A stretch of DNA of 64,000 nt. Source: Spirochaetaceae bacterium (GTDB lineage Bacteria; Spirochaetota; Spirochaetia; SZUA-6; Bin103). Numbering within the stretch: position 1 is the stretch's first letter; each line of letters opens with the position of its first letter. Below the pieces are notes generated by a model, which saw only the letters and a list, made by a program, of their open reading frames with translations, did not search any database and was not told the origin of the DNA. The translations under genes and the position numbers were made by a program. The stretch spans positions 34,536-98,535 of the forward strand of contig JAPPGB010000054.1 in the NCBI GenBank assembly GCA_028821475.1. Reading direction: 5' to 3'. Below are positions 32,728-41,506 of this stretch, piece after piece.

Positions 32728-33228
32728 GTGGGAGATATGCCGACGTATGTGCTGGAGCGGGTGTTCGATGCGCCGCGCGAACTGGTGTGGAGGGCCTGGA
32801 CTGAGCCGGAACTGCTGGCGCGGTGGTACGGGCCGAACGTGGAGACAGTGATTCCACGCTTCGAGCTGAAACCGGGCGGGGTGTGGCTGTGCGAGATGCG
32901 GTTCGGCGGCAATTCCCACTACCAGCGCGGCGAGTTCACCGAGGTGGCGGCGCCGGAGCGGCTGGTTTGGCTGCACTCGAATACAGATGCGGAGTGGAAC
33001 GTGGCGCCGTCGCCGATGATGCCGAACTGGCCGGTTCTGCTCACCACGGTCACGTTTGCCGAGGAGGGCGGCGGCACGGCGTTGCGCCTGACCTGGGTGC
33101 CGCACGAGGCGAGCGAGGCGGAAGTGGCGGCGTTCGGGTCTGCCCTCGGCGGCCTGGACCGGGGCTGGGGCGCCGGCATGGCGCTCCTCGAGGAGTTGCT
33201 GGCCGAGCTGCAGGCGCCGGCCGCGTAG
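32728..33228 (+). CDS. SRPBCC (AHSA1-like) domain protein
   Basis: 166 aa. The AHSA1/START-like fold is evident: YVLERVFDAPRELVWRAWTE with the D-A-P-x-x-x-V-W-x-A-(F/W) signature, ELLARWYGPN, GGVWLCEMRFGG, GEFTEVAAPERLVW, and the C-terminal helix GWGAGMALLEELLAEL. Such proteins bind hydrophobic ligands and often appear with small regulators, but none is near. The start is the GTG at 32728; the Met at 32737 is an alternative. It is followed by the GH-like gene after 12 bp on the same strand, so they may be cotranscribed. Confidence 0.87.
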   Translation: MGDMPTYVLERVFDAPRELVWRAWTEPELLARWYGPNVETVIPRFELKPGGVWLCEMRFGGNSHYQRGEFTEVAAPERLVWLHSNTDAEWNVAPSPMMPNWPVLLTTVTFAEEGGGTALRLTWVPHEASEAEVAAFGSALGGLDRGWGAGMALLEELLAELQAPAA

Positions 33229-33240
33229 CGGTCGGTTCCG

Positions 33241-34383
33241 ATGGCGCACGCGCACACCGGAGTCGCGATCGACGGGGAGGCGTGGCTGATCAACGGTGAG
33301 CCCACGTATCGCGGGCGGGAGTACCGTGGCTGGCCGGTCGAGGGCCTGTTGCTGAACAGCCGGATGGCGAACGCGATCTTCGACGATGCCAATCCGGCAA
33401 CCCGCTTCCTGTGGTGTTACCCGGACACCGGGCGCTGGGACGCGGACCGCAACACGGACGAACTCGTGCGCTGCCTGGCGGACTACCGCGAGCACGGCCT
33501 GGCCGCGGTCACCGTCAACCTGCAGGGCGGATCGCCGTTCGGCTACTACCGCGAGGATCGGTTCCGGGAGCTGCTCACCGAGCGGCAGGTTGACTACACC
33601 GATGCCGAGCTGTGGCGCGGGTTGCCCGGCCCCGCCTCGCAGCCGTGGCACAATTCGCCGTTCGCGGCCGACGGTGCGCTGTCGCTCGAGCCCGGCGGCC
33701 ACCTCGCCAGGCTGAGCCGGATCCTGCGGCGCACCGAGGAGTTGGGCATGGTGGTGGTGCTCGGCATCTTCTACTTCGGCCAGGACGAGCGGCTGCGCGA
33801 CGAGGCCGCGGTGTGCCGGGCGGTGGAGGAGACCTGCGCCTGGGTGCTGCAGGAGGGCTGGCGCAACGTGGTGATCGAGATCAACAACGAGTGCGACGTG
33901 CCGCGCTACGAGCACGAGATCCTGCAGCCGCACCGCGTGCACGAACTGATCGCCCTTGCCCGGCGCGTCACCCACGGAGGCGATCGGCTGTTGGCGGGCA
34001 CCAGCTACGGCGGCGGAAGCATACCCGGCGACGCGGTGTGCGCCGCATCCGACTTCATCCTGCTGCACGGCAACGGCGTCGGCGAGCCGGGGCGGATCGC
34101 CGCCATGGTGGACCGCACGCGAGCACTGCCCGCCTACGCCGGCGAGCCGATTGCGTTCACCGAGGACGACCACTTCGCGTTCGATCGGCCGGACAACAAC
34201 TTCACGGCGGCGCTGTCGCGGCGTGCGGGGTGGGGGTACTTCGATCCGGGTACCGGCGCCGGTGGCGGACTGTCGCCGGGCAACTACGCCGACGGCTACC
34301 AGAACGTGCCGGTGAACTGGTCAATCAACACGCCGCGCAAGCGCGCCTTCTTCAACCTGCTGCGCGAGGTAACGGGCGCCTGA
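33241..34383 (+). CDS. Glycoside-hydrolase-like TIM-barrel protein
   Basis: 380 aa, no signal peptide. The sequence fits a clan-A glycoside hydrolase barrel: FLWCYPDTGRW, GLAAVTVNLQGGSPFGYY, GMVVVLGIFYFGQ, the acid/base-like NNECD in NVVIEINNECDVPRYEH (about residues 215-231), and a possible nucleophile in EPIAFTEDDHFAF (about 302-314). Similar proteins are usually annotated only as hypothetical. The substrate is unknown, and activity is an inference from the two Glu. The sugar ABC transporter lies next door but on the opposite strand. Confidence 0.65.
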   Translation: MAHAHTGVAIDGEAWLINGEPTYRGREYRGWPVEGLLLNSRMANAIFDDANPATRFLWCYPDTGRWDADRNTDELVRCLADYREHGLAAVTVNLQGGSPFGYYREDRFRELLTERQVDYTDAELWRGLPGPASQPWHNSPFAADGALSLEPGGHLARLSRILRRTEELGMVVVLGIFYFGQDERLRDEAAVCRAVEETCAWVLQEGWRNVVIEINNECDVPRYEHEILQPHRVHELIALARRVTHGGDRLLAGTSYGGGSIPGDAVCAASDFILLHGNGVGEPGRIAAMVDRTRALPAYAGEPIAFTEDDHFAFDRPDNNFTAALSRRAGWGYFDPGTGAGGGLSPGNYADGYQNVPVNWSINTPRKRAFFNLLREVTGA

Positions 34384-34411
34384 GGGGGTCGCCCGCCACG
34401 GCCCCGGTCGG

Positions 34412-35194
34412 TCAGGTAACGGCGGCGAGTTCTTCCTCGAGGTCGGCCATCTGGGCGCCGCCGGCCATGAGCTGGCGGATGTCGCCGCCGGCGAGGTTGT
34501 CGGCGACGCCCTCTCCGATCACCTGGCCGAGGCTGAGGAACGTGTAGCGGTCGGCCACCAACTGCGCGTGGATCTCGTTGTGGGTGATGAGGATCACCGC
34601 GATGTCCCCGCGCTTTTGCACGCGCTTGATGGTCTTGAGCACCTCGAGCTGCTGCTTCTGGCCGAGCGCGGAGGTGGGCTCGTCGAGAATCAGCACGCGC
34701 GCCCCGAAGTGGATGGCGCGGGCGATGGCGAGTGCCTGGCGCTGACCGCCGGACATCGTTCCGACCGCCTGCTCGGGGTCGGCGATGTTGATGCCGATCT
34801 TGGCCATCTCCTGCCGGGTGATGGTGTTCATCTTCGCGGTCTGCAGGATCCCGAAGGGCCGGGGACCGCGGGTGATCTCCCGCCCCACGAAGAAATTGCG
34901 GGTCACCGAGGTGAGCGAGTTGAGGGCCAGGTCCTGGTACACGGTGCCGATCCCGGCATCGGACGCCGCCAGCGGGGTGCGAAACGCGACGGGCTGGCCG
35001 TCGAGGTGGATCGTTCCCGCGGTCGGCTGGTGCACCCCGGCGAGAATCTTGATCAGGGTGGACTTGCCGGCCCCGTTGTCGCCGAGCAGCGCGTGCACCT
35101 CGCCGGCGTGGACATCCATCGAGACCCCGTTCAGCGCCGTGAAGTTGCCGAACCGCTTGACGATGTTCTGGAGCCTGATCAGCGGGTCTGCCAC
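34412..35194 (-). CDS. Sugar ABC transporter, ATP-binding protein
   Basis: 260 aa, one nucleotide-binding domain: Walker A GDNGAGKSTL (about residues 38-47), Q-loop region TVYQDLALN, signature MSGGQRQALAIARA, Walker B VLILDEPTSAL, H-loop ITHN. It is close to the FrcA type of single-domain ATPases that serve CUT2-like sugar importers, not the duplicated RbsA type. The start is the GTG at 35194, one base after the permease stop. It is the third gene of a binding protein-permease-ATPase operon on the minus strand. Confidence 0.93.
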   Translation of the reverse strand: MADPLIRLQNIVKRFGNFTALNGVSMDVHAGEVHALLGDNGAGKSTLIKILAGVHQPTAGTIHLDGQPVAFRTPLAASDAGIGTVYQDLALNSLTSVTRNFFVGREITRGPRPFGILQTAKMNTITRQEMAKIGINIADPEQAVGTMSGGQRQALAIARAIHFGARVLILDEPTSALGQKQQLEVLKTIKRVQKRGDIAVILITHNEIHAQLVADRYTFLSLGQVIGEGVADNLAGGDIRQLMAGGAQMADLEEELAAVT

Positions 35195-35195
35195 G

Positions 35196-36326
35196 TCATA
35201 TCCCCCCGGTGATTCGTTTGCGGATGGTCTCGTTGCTGAACGCCGCAACGAGCAGCACGGTACCGAGGAACATCCGGTAGTACGACCCGTCGATCCACGA
35301 AATGTAGAACACCGAGTTCTGCACCAGTCCGAAGATGACCGCCCCGAACACCACTCCGACGATCGAGCCGAAGCCGCCGGACAGGATCACCCCGCCCACC
35401 ACGGCCGCGGCGATCGCCTCCAGCTCCTTGAGGTTCCCCTTCGCCGCGTCCGCGGTGTTGGTGTCGAACACCTGGGTGGCGGCGAAGATGGTGGCGCAGA
35501 AGGCGGTGAACATGAACAGCGAGACCTTCACCTTGTCGGTGGGCACGCCGTTGGCGCGCGCCGCCTCCTCGTTGCCGCCGGTGGCGTAGATCCAGTTGCC
35601 CACCTGCGTGCGCGACAGCACGAACCAGGCGGCGACCGAGATCACCAGCCACCACGCCACCTTGGCGTCGAAGCCGGTTACCCACTGGTCGCCGGCCCGG
35701 TTGTAGTTGAGGCCGAGCCAGAACAGCAGGTCGTAGAACCACTGGAAGGTCTCGCCGCCGAGCAGGGAGGCGAAGAAATCGGTCTGCTTGAAGTCGGGCA
35801 GGCCGGAAACCTGGGTGGAGCCCTCGTTGAAGGTGCGGAAGCTGACCTCGGTCGCGCCGCGCAGGATGAACAGGAACGACAGCGAAACGATGAACGAGGA
35901 CAGCCGGGTGCGCACGACGATGGTGCCGATCAGCCAGCCGATGGCCAGGGTGAGGCACAGGGTGACCAGAAACGCCGACAGTGGGGTCGCGGGGCCGATG
36001 CCGAACGGCAGGCCCCACTTGAGCATGATCGCCATCGACATGCCGGCAAAGCCGATCATCGACCCGATCGACAGGTCGAACTCGCCGGCGATCATGAGCA
36101 TGCACGCGCCGGTCGCGATGATGCCGAGCTGGGCGATGATCGCGAGGTTGTTCTTGATCCCGAGCGGGTTGTAGACGACGTCCCCGGCCGCGATGGCCAG
36201 GAGCACCAGGATGACGCTCATGCCCGAGAACGCACCGATCTCGGGACGATGGATCAGGCGGGAGAACCACCCGGCCTCTCGCAGGCGATCGGCCTCCGAC
36301 TGGAGGTCTGCCGTTGTTTGCCTCAT
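35196..36326 (-). CDS. Sugar ABC transporter, permease
   Basis: 376 aa, about ten membrane helices, of the RbsC/FrcC family of CUT2 importers. Typical stretches are MLMIAGEFDLSIGSMIGFAG (the xGxxDLSVG motif, about residues 76-95), IGWLIGTIVVRTRLSSFIVSLS, and near the C-terminus AAVVGGVILSGGFGSIVGV. A long loop (about 165-210) lies between helices. The ATG at 36326 begins MRQTTADLQ. It is separated from the binding-protein gene by 104 bp and directly abuts the ATPase gene. Confidence 0.93.
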   Translation of the reverse strand: MRQTTADLQSEADRLREAGWFSRLIHRPEIGAFSGMSVILVLLAIAAGDVVYNPLGIKNNLAIIAQLGIIATGACMLMIAGEFDLSIGSMIGFAGMSMAIMLKWGLPFGIGPATPLSAFLVTLCLTLAIGWLIGTIVVRTRLSSFIVSLSFLFILRGATEVSFRTFNEGSTQVSGLPDFKQTDFFASLLGGETFQWFYDLLFWLGLNYNRAGDQWVTGFDAKVAWWLVISVAAWFVLSRTQVGNWIYATGGNEEAARANGVPTDKVKVSLFMFTAFCATIFAATQVFDTNTADAAKGNLKELEAIAAAVVGGVILSGGFGSIVGVVFGAVIFGLVQNSVFYISWIDGSYYRMFLGTVLLVAAFSNETIRKRITGGI

Positions 36327-36430
36327 CTCAACCGACTATAGCGGATGAGCTTGCTATCGTCGGCCGCCGGCTCGCCCCCGTCGTGCGGAAGCAAGCCGGC
36401 CGCCAACAACTCGTCAGCCGGGAAGCGCGG

Positions 36431-37354
36431 CTAGCGGTTTACGCCTGCCTGGGCGGCGACGCCGGCCGCGTTCGAGGCATCGACGAAGCCGGGCCCGGAG
36501 GGGATGTTCGCACCCGGGAGCAGTCCCGCGTTCTGGTTGTAGAGGTGCAGCACGATGATCGGCATGTACCCCTGCAGGCGCTGCTGCTGATCGATGGTGA
36601 AGGCGACCTCGCCGCCCTGGATCAGGTTGATCACTTCCGGCGACAGGTCGAAGCAGGCCAGGTGCACGTCCGCACCGACCTCGCGCACCGCGTCGGCCGC
36701 CGCCACGCACACATGCGGGCCAACGGCGAGCACGGCGTCGATGTCACGGTCCGCCTGCAGGGCGGCGGCGGTGCGGGTCTTGATCTGGGCGACGTCGTTG
36801 GACACGTCGATCATGTTGAGATCCTTGCCCATCGAGTCGAAGTAGCCGGCGCAGCGGTCGACGAGCGCGGTGTTGAACGACTCCTGGTTGAGGCAGATGG
36901 CGTGGGTGGCACCCTCGGCCCTGGCGCGCTCGCCCGCCTTTTCACCGGCCAGCCGCTCCGGCTGCCCGACGTGCATGAGCGCTCCCACCGCGGCGGATGA
37001 CTCGAGCCCGGAGTTCATGGTGATGACCGGGATGCCGGATGCGACCGCGGCCCTGATGGCGCCGCCGAGCGCGTCCGCGTCCGGCAGGGACACGACAATG
37101 CCGTCCGGCTGGGTGGCCGTCGCCGCCTCGATGAGCCGCGCCATGTCGGCCATGTCACCGGAGGGGGCGAAGTTGTACTCGAAGTCCGCCCCGACGGCGC
37201 GCGCGGCATCCTCGCCGCCCTTCTGCACGACGGGCCAGAACGGATCGGTGCCCTGGGTGTGCGTGATCATGACGAAGCGCTCGGCGGTTGCGGTGCCCGC
37301 GACGAGCAGGATCGCCATCACGGCGAGCAGGGACGAATAGACAGCTTTCTTCAT
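36431..37354 (-). CDS. Sugar ABC transporter, periplasmic substrate-binding protein
   Basis: 307 aa. The signal peptide MKKAVYSSLLAVMAILLVAG ends at TATA-E, with a signal-peptidase I site near residue 24. The rest is a periplasmic-binding-protein I fold: ITHTQGTDPFWPVVQKGGED, the A-T-A-x-x-P-D-G-I-V pattern, IPVITMNSG, and the C-terminal GGEVAFTIDQQQRLQGYM. It resembles FrcB-type proteins; ribose, fructose or inositol are all possible. An ideal AGGAGG lies at 37361-37366, six bases before the ATG. First gene of the operon. Confidence 0.93.
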   Translation of the reverse strand: MKKAVYSSLLAVMAILLVAGTATAERFVMITHTQGTDPFWPVVQKGGEDAARAVGADFEYNFAPSGDMADMARLIEAATATQPDGIVVSLPDADALGGAIRAAVASGIPVITMNSGLESSAAVGALMHVGQPERLAGEKAGERARAEGATHAICLNQESFNTALVDRCAGYFDSMGKDLNMIDVSNDVAQIKTRTAAALQADRDIDAVLAVGPHVCVAAADAVREVGADVHLACFDLSPEVINLIQGGEVAFTIDQQQRLQGYMPIIVLHLYNQNAGLLPGANIPSGPGFVDASNAAGVAAQAGVNR

Positions 37355-37382
37355 GGAAAACCTCCTGTTTGTGTCTGCGAAA

Positions 37383-37461
37383 CGAACGGTTCGATTCGCC
37401 GCGTCACTGTGTCACGGCTCCTCGTTTCTTTTCAAGTTTCTTTGCGAGGTTCTTTTCAAAC
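37383..37461 (-). promoter_or_regulatory. Palindrome and 12-bp repeats upstream of the sugar transporter
   Basis: Upstream of the binding-protein gene an 11-bp palindrome CGAAC-G-GTTCG (37383-37393; imperfect arms extend further) is followed by three imperfect 12-bp tandem units starting at 37426, 37438 and 37450 (TTCTTTTCAAGT type). The palindrome has the look of a LacI/ROK-family operator. The regulator is not in the window. Confidence 0.45.
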
Positions 37462-37483
37462 ACTGGCGGGCGGCGCCGGGCGG

Positions 37484-37504
37484 CGCGCGGCGGCTCGCCG
37501 CGCG
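37484..37504 (-). terminator. GC-rich hairpin after the Drr-type operon
   Basis: A perfect 9-bp stem (CGCGCGGCG / CGCCGCGCG) with a 3-base loop lies directly downstream of the exporter permease stop. No U-tract follows, so it is a weak terminator candidate. Confidence 0.4.
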
Positions 37505-37505
37505 T

Positions 37506-38345
37506 TCAGCTCACGGCGCGGCGGTACAGGCGTACGGCCAGGGGCGCGGCCAGCACCAGGATGCCGAGCGACCACAGGACGGCGGCGGTGACCTCGCCGG
37601 CAATGGTCTGCGACGGCGCCAGCGCGCCTTCGCCGAGGATCAGGCTGCGCACGGCGTTGGCGGTGCGGGTAACCGGCTGATGGTCGGCGAACACGCGCAG
37701 CCAGCCGGGCAGCGTCTCGGTCGGCACGAATATGGAGCTCGCGAACACCAGCGGAAAGGTCGGAATCATAGCCGCCGGCTGCGCCGCCTCGGAGTTCTTG
37801 ACGGCCAGCCCGATGCAAGCCATGACCCACGACAGGGCGAAGGCGAACATCATCGCCACCAGCACCCCCCCGACCAGCGGCACGAACGAGGTCTGCGGAC
37901 GGAAGCCGAGCACGTAGCCGAGCGCGAGCACCAGGGCAAGCACGAACAGGTTGCGGACCAGGTCGGCGACCGTGCGTCCGGCGAGCACTGCGGACCGCGC
38001 CATCGGCAGCGACCGGAAACGGTCGATCACGCCGTTGTTCAGGTCTTCGATGAGCCCCATCGCGGTCTGGAGGGCGCCGAACGCGACCATCTGCAGCAGC
38101 ACGCCCGGCACCAGCCAGTTGAGGTACTCGCCGCCTGCCGCGGCCGGAACCGCGCGGCCCACCGCGCCGCCGAATACGTAGTTGAACAGGATCAGGAACA
38201 TCACCGGCTGCACGGTGGCGAACGCCAGGAGCTGCGGCATGCGCACGATGCGCAACAGGTTGCGCCGCGCGATGACCGCCGTGTCCTTGAGGGCATGGAC
38301 GGGCGAGACGTGGGCGCGCCGCCGCGGTCGCACGTGTTCACTCAT
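37506..38345 (-). CDS. ABC-2 type exporter permease (DrrB-like)
   Basis: 279 aa, six predicted helices. The ABC-2 fold is seen in RIVRMPQLLAFATVQPVMFL, FNYVFGGAVG, LVPGVLLQMVAFGALQTAMG and DRFRSLPMARSAVLAGRTVAD, the conserved D-R-F-R-(S/A)-(L/M)-P motif of DrrB proteins. SSIFVPTETLPGWLRVFADHQPV is also typical. It forms a drug- or lipid-type efflux pump with the ATPase gene just upstream, whose stop it overlaps by 4 bp. The substrate is unknown. Confidence 0.92.
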   Translation of the reverse strand: MSEHVRPRRRAHVSPVHALKDTAVIARRNLLRIVRMPQLLAFATVQPVMFLILFNYVFGGAVGRAVPAAAGGEYLNWLVPGVLLQMVAFGALQTAMGLIEDLNNGVIDRFRSLPMARSAVLAGRTVADLVRNLFVLALVLALGYVLGFRPQTSFVPLVGGVLVAMMFAFALSWVMACIGLAVKNSEAAQPAAMIPTFPLVFASSIFVPTETLPGWLRVFADHQPVTRTANAVRSLILGEGALAPSQTIAGEVTAAVLWSLGILVLAAPLAVRLYRRAVS

Positions 38346-39340
38346 GGCCGTCGTCCCGGGCGCCGGCGGCGGCCGCGTCTGCCCCGCCGCCGGCCGTTGC
38401 CGGGCTCGGTGGGGGTGGTGGCGTGCCCGGTGAGCGCGACGAACACGTCGTCGAGCGTGGGACGGCGCAGGCCGACGTCGGTGGGGGTGATGCCGGCCGC
38501 GTCGAGGGTGCGCACCGCGGCTACCAGGGAGCCGGGGCCGTCGGGGGCCGGCACGGTGATGGGACCGGACAGGCCGGGTTCCGCGCCCGGCCCGGCGCCG
38601 AGCGCGGTGCGCGTCGCCTCGCGCGCCTCGTCAGGCACCTCGACGTGGATCACCGCCCCGCCGAGGCGGTCCTTCAGCTCGTTGCCGGTGCCCTCGCTGA
38701 TCAGCTTGCCCTCGTTGATCACCCCGATGCGATGGGCGAGCTGGTCCGCTTCGTCGAGGTACTGTGTGGTGAGCAGCACGGTGGTGCCGGAGCCGACCAG
38801 GTCGCGGATCAGCGCCCACACTTCCAGGCGGCTGCGCGGATCGATGCCGGTGGTCGGCTCGTCCAGGAACAGCACGTCGGGCCGCCCGACCAGAGACGCG
38901 GCCAGGTCCAGCCGCCGCTTCATGCCGCCGGAGTAGGTGCGCACCAGGCGGTCGGCGTCGTCCGCGAGCGAGAACCGCTCCAGCACCTCGGCGGCGCGCT
39001 CGCGGGCGGTGCGCGCGTTCAGGTTGTACAGCCGGCCCACCATCTCCACCGCCTCGCGCCCGGTCAGGTACTCGTCGACGGCGGCGAACTGGCCGGCCAG
39101 CCCGATGCGGTTGCGCACCGCCACCGGGTCGTGCGCCACGTCGATGCCTGCCACCGTCGCAGTGCCGCCGTCCGGCCGCAACAGCGTGGCCAGCACCCGG
39201 ATCAGCGTGGTCTTGCCGGCGCCGTTCGGCCCCAACAGGGCGTAGATGATGCCGGCCTCGATCTCCAGGCTGACCCCGGCCAGGGCACGGATGGTGCCGA
39301 ACCGCTTCTCGACCTGCTCGGCGCGTACGATTGGTTGCAT
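38342..39340 (-). CDS. ABC exporter ATP-binding protein (DrrA-like)
   Basis: 332 aa. Walker A GPNGAGKTTLIRVLATLLRP, Q-loop AGQFAAVDEYLTG, signature YSGGMKRRLDLAASLVGRP, Walker B VLFLDEPTTGIDP, and the switch region TTQYLDEAD place it in the DrrA (daunorubicin resistance) subfamily. The C-terminal regulatory segment ends RRPTLDDVFVALTG, the usual DrrA ending, and is followed by an Arg/Gly-rich tail of about 25 residues that is unusual. The ATG at 39340 is the start. The stop overlaps the permease ATG (ATGA). Confidence 0.93.
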   Translation of the reverse strand: MQPIVRAEQVEKRFGTIRALAGVSLEIEAGIIYALLGPNGAGKTTLIRVLATLLRPDGGTATVAGIDVAHDPVAVRNRIGLAGQFAAVDEYLTGREAVEMVGRLYNLNARTARERAAEVLERFSLADDADRLVRTYSGGMKRRLDLAASLVGRPDVLFLDEPTTGIDPRSRLEVWALIRDLVGSGTTVLLTTQYLDEADQLAHRIGVINEGKLISEGTGNELKDRLGGAVIHVEVPDEAREATRTALGAGPGAEPGLSGPITVPAPDGPGSLVAAVRTLDAAGITPTDVGLRRPTLDDVFVALTGHATTPTEPGNGRRRGRRGRRRRPGRRP

Positions 39341-39490
39341 CGGTCAGTCCCGCGGCCAAGTTACGCACACGGCCTATGCCGCGGCGATGAACGCTCCGTA
39401 AACGACCCCGCGGTGCCGGGCAGCCGCGCCCGTTGCTGGTCCGGTTGTTCCGTTGAGGTTGCAAGCCGCTCGGCCCGGCGGCGCGGGCCG

Positions 39491-40339
39491 CTACACGGCC
39501 GCGGGTTGTTCGTACGGGTTCATCCAGCTCACTCCGGCCTGCTTCCGGCGTTCACCCGCCGCGTTCTCGGCGGCTATCCAATCGAGCCACTCTTCGGTCG
39601 CGACGATCTCGTGCAGCGTTGCCCGTTTGCGGTGCGGGGAATAGTTGCCGATATGCCACAGGCAGTTGCGGTACAGCATGAAGTCTCCGGCATGCAGAAT
39701 GGCCTGCACGGCTCCCGGCATGCTCTTGCAGTACTGTAGATTCTGCCTCTCCAATTCGGCGTCCGTCATCTGTTCGGTGGCCACCGGCATCGGCACCGGC
39801 CGGGTGGGAAACAGGTTCCGCTCGCGCGGCAGATCCGGTCTGCCATGGCTGCCCGGAACTACCCAGGTGCTGATGTCGTCGTACAGCGCACAGTTGTACT
39901 GATTCCACATCAGCGGATCGGTCATCGTCCTGGCCCAAGCGTGCACGTCGGCCGCGTAGATGTTGTCGCGCCAGTCACGATGCCAACGGGTCGAAAAGGG
40001 CCTTTGCACCGGCTGATAGAAGATGCCGAGCGCGCGCGGCTGGTTGTTGCCGGCATCGGTGTCGCCGTAGGTGTGGTGCTCCGACAGAATAGTGGTGACG
40101 GCATTGCGCAGGGACGGCAACTCGGCGAAATCCTGAAACGGCTTGAGGTCCAGGTCGTATGCGTACACCGGTTGCAGCCGCTGCGCCTGCGGGCCGTTCA
40201 CCTGCAGACAAATCTCCCGGCCTCGTTCCGCACTGACCCGCAGGTCATGCAACAGCGAAGGCGGCAGGATCTCCCGAAAGATGGTAAACCCGTCACGCGC
40301 GTGCTGTTCGATGTGTTCATCGGTCAATGCAAACGCCAT
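39491..40339 (-). CDS. Phytanoyl-CoA dioxygenase (PhyH) family protein
   Basis: 282 aa Fe(II)/2-oxoglutarate-dependent oxygenase. The metal ligands are visible as H-x-D in STRWHRDWRDN (H120, D122) and the distal His in LWHIGNYSPHRKR, whose Arg would bind 2-oxoglutarate. MNYC-type segments (WNQYNCALYDDISTWVVPGS) agree. PhyH proteins hydroxylate lipids or small secondary metabolites; the substrate cannot be read. I chose the ATG at 40339, which has AGGAGG ten bases upstream; the nine-codon longer start lacks a site. It is divergent from the SDR gene, with which it may form a catabolic pair. Confidence 0.9.
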   Translation of the reverse strand: MAFALTDEHIEQHARDGFTIFREILPPSLLHDLRVSAERGREICLQVNGPQAQRLQPVYAYDLDLKPFQDFAELPSLRNAVTTILSEHHTYGDTDAGNNQPRALGIFYQPVQRPFSTRWHRDWRDNIYAADVHAWARTMTDPLMWNQYNCALYDDISTWVVPGSHGRPDLPRERNLFPTRPVPMPVATEQMTDAELERQNLQYCKSMPGAVQAILHAGDFMLYRNCLWHIGNYSPHRKRATLHEIVATEEWLDWIAAENAAGERRKQAGVSWMNPYEQPAAV

Positions 40340-40490
40340 CCGTGTTGTCCTCCTGTCAGCTACCAAGGGAGCGCAAACCAGTGCACGCCTCGACTACCAT
40401 ACCGGTATCCGTCGCCCGGCGATACAACCGTGGCACCCGTGGTATGGTCACAGCGGCTCGTCGGCGTGACGCGAGCCACGGGGAGGGACG

Positions 40491-41333
40491 ATGGGCGGCA
40501 GGCTGGAAGGGAAGGTGGCGATCGTCACCGGCGGGACGAGCGGCATCGGCCGCAGGACCGCGGAGATGTACGTGGAGCAGGGCGCGCGGGTGCTGATCGC
40601 GGCGCGCCGGGAGGAGGTGGGGCGGGCGCTGGCCGAGCGGCTCGGCGCCGGCGCCTGTTTCGTGCGCACCGACGTCACCCGCGAGGACGACGTGCAGGCG
40701 ATGGTCGCGGCCGCCGTGCAGCGGTGGGGACGGGTCGACTGCCTGTTCAACAACGCCAGCTCCGGCACCAGCGACGCGCCGGTGGAGGAGATGCCGTACG
40801 CGGACTTCAAGGCGGCGCTGGAATTGCAGGTCGGCTCGGTGTTCCTGGGCATCAAGCACGTGGTGCCGGTCATGAAGCGGCAGGGCGGCGGCGCCATCAT
40901 CAACAACGCGTCGATCGCCGGCCTGGGCGTCGGCTACGGCTCGATGACCTACTCCACCGGCAAGGCGGGCGTGATCCACATGACCCGCTGCCTGGCGATC
41001 TCCCTCGGCGAGCACCGCATCCGGCTGAACTGCATCTCGCCGGGCGGGATCATGACCCCGATCTTCCTCGGCGGCCGGCAGCACGAGATGTCGGAGCAGG
41101 AGGTCGCCGGTGCGGTGGCCGGCCTGAGTGCGCTGTACGACGAGAAGATCCCGCTGCGCCGGGCCGGCACGCCCGATGACATCGCCCACGCCGCGGTGTA
41201 CCTGGCGTCCGACGAGAGCCGCCACGTGACCGGCGAGAACCTGGTGGTGGACGCCGGCACCTGGCTCGGCCGCAGCGCCCAGTACCAGGCCCAGTGGGCG
41301 GGGTGGCGGCGCGCCGCGATGTTCGGCGAGTAG
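40491..41333 (+). CDS. Short-chain dehydrogenase/reductase
   Basis: 280 aa classical SDR. The nucleotide-binding motif TGGTSGIG is at about residues 13-20, the NNAS motif (FNNASSG) near 85, the catalytic Ser in INNASIAG and Tyr-Lys in YSTGKAG, followed by the usual LNCISPGGIMTPIF. The C-terminus has RRAGTPDDIAHAAVYLASDE and ENLVVDAG. The Arg after the Gly motif and the basic ARRE suggest NADP. The substrate is unknown. It is divergent from the PhyH gene. The ATG at 40491 has GGGAGGGACG in front. Confidence 0.92.
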   Translation: MGGRLEGKVAIVTGGTSGIGRRTAEMYVEQGARVLIAARREEVGRALAERLGAGACFVRTDVTREDDVQAMVAAAVQRWGRVDCLFNNASSGTSDAPVEEMPYADFKAALELQVGSVFLGIKHVVPVMKRQGGGAIINNASIAGLGVGYGSMTYSTGKAGVIHMTRCLAISLGEHRIRLNCISPGGIMTPIFLGGRQHEMSEQEVAGAVAGLSALYDEKIPLRRAGTPDDIAHAAVYLASDESRHVTGENLVVDAGTWLGRSAQYQAQWAGWRRAAMFGE

Positions 41334-41506
41334 CGGCCCGGGAGGCCGGGTGTGTGAAGGTGGGGGCGGGTACGGTACCGCCTTCCGACGTGGCCGGATT
41401 CGTGCCGGATGCTGGCGATGCCGATTCGACTGCGGTCGCTCCGGTCGCACGGTCGGGTCACCGTTGACGAATACGGCTGCCCGGCGTAGCGTGATCGCTG
41501 CCCGCC

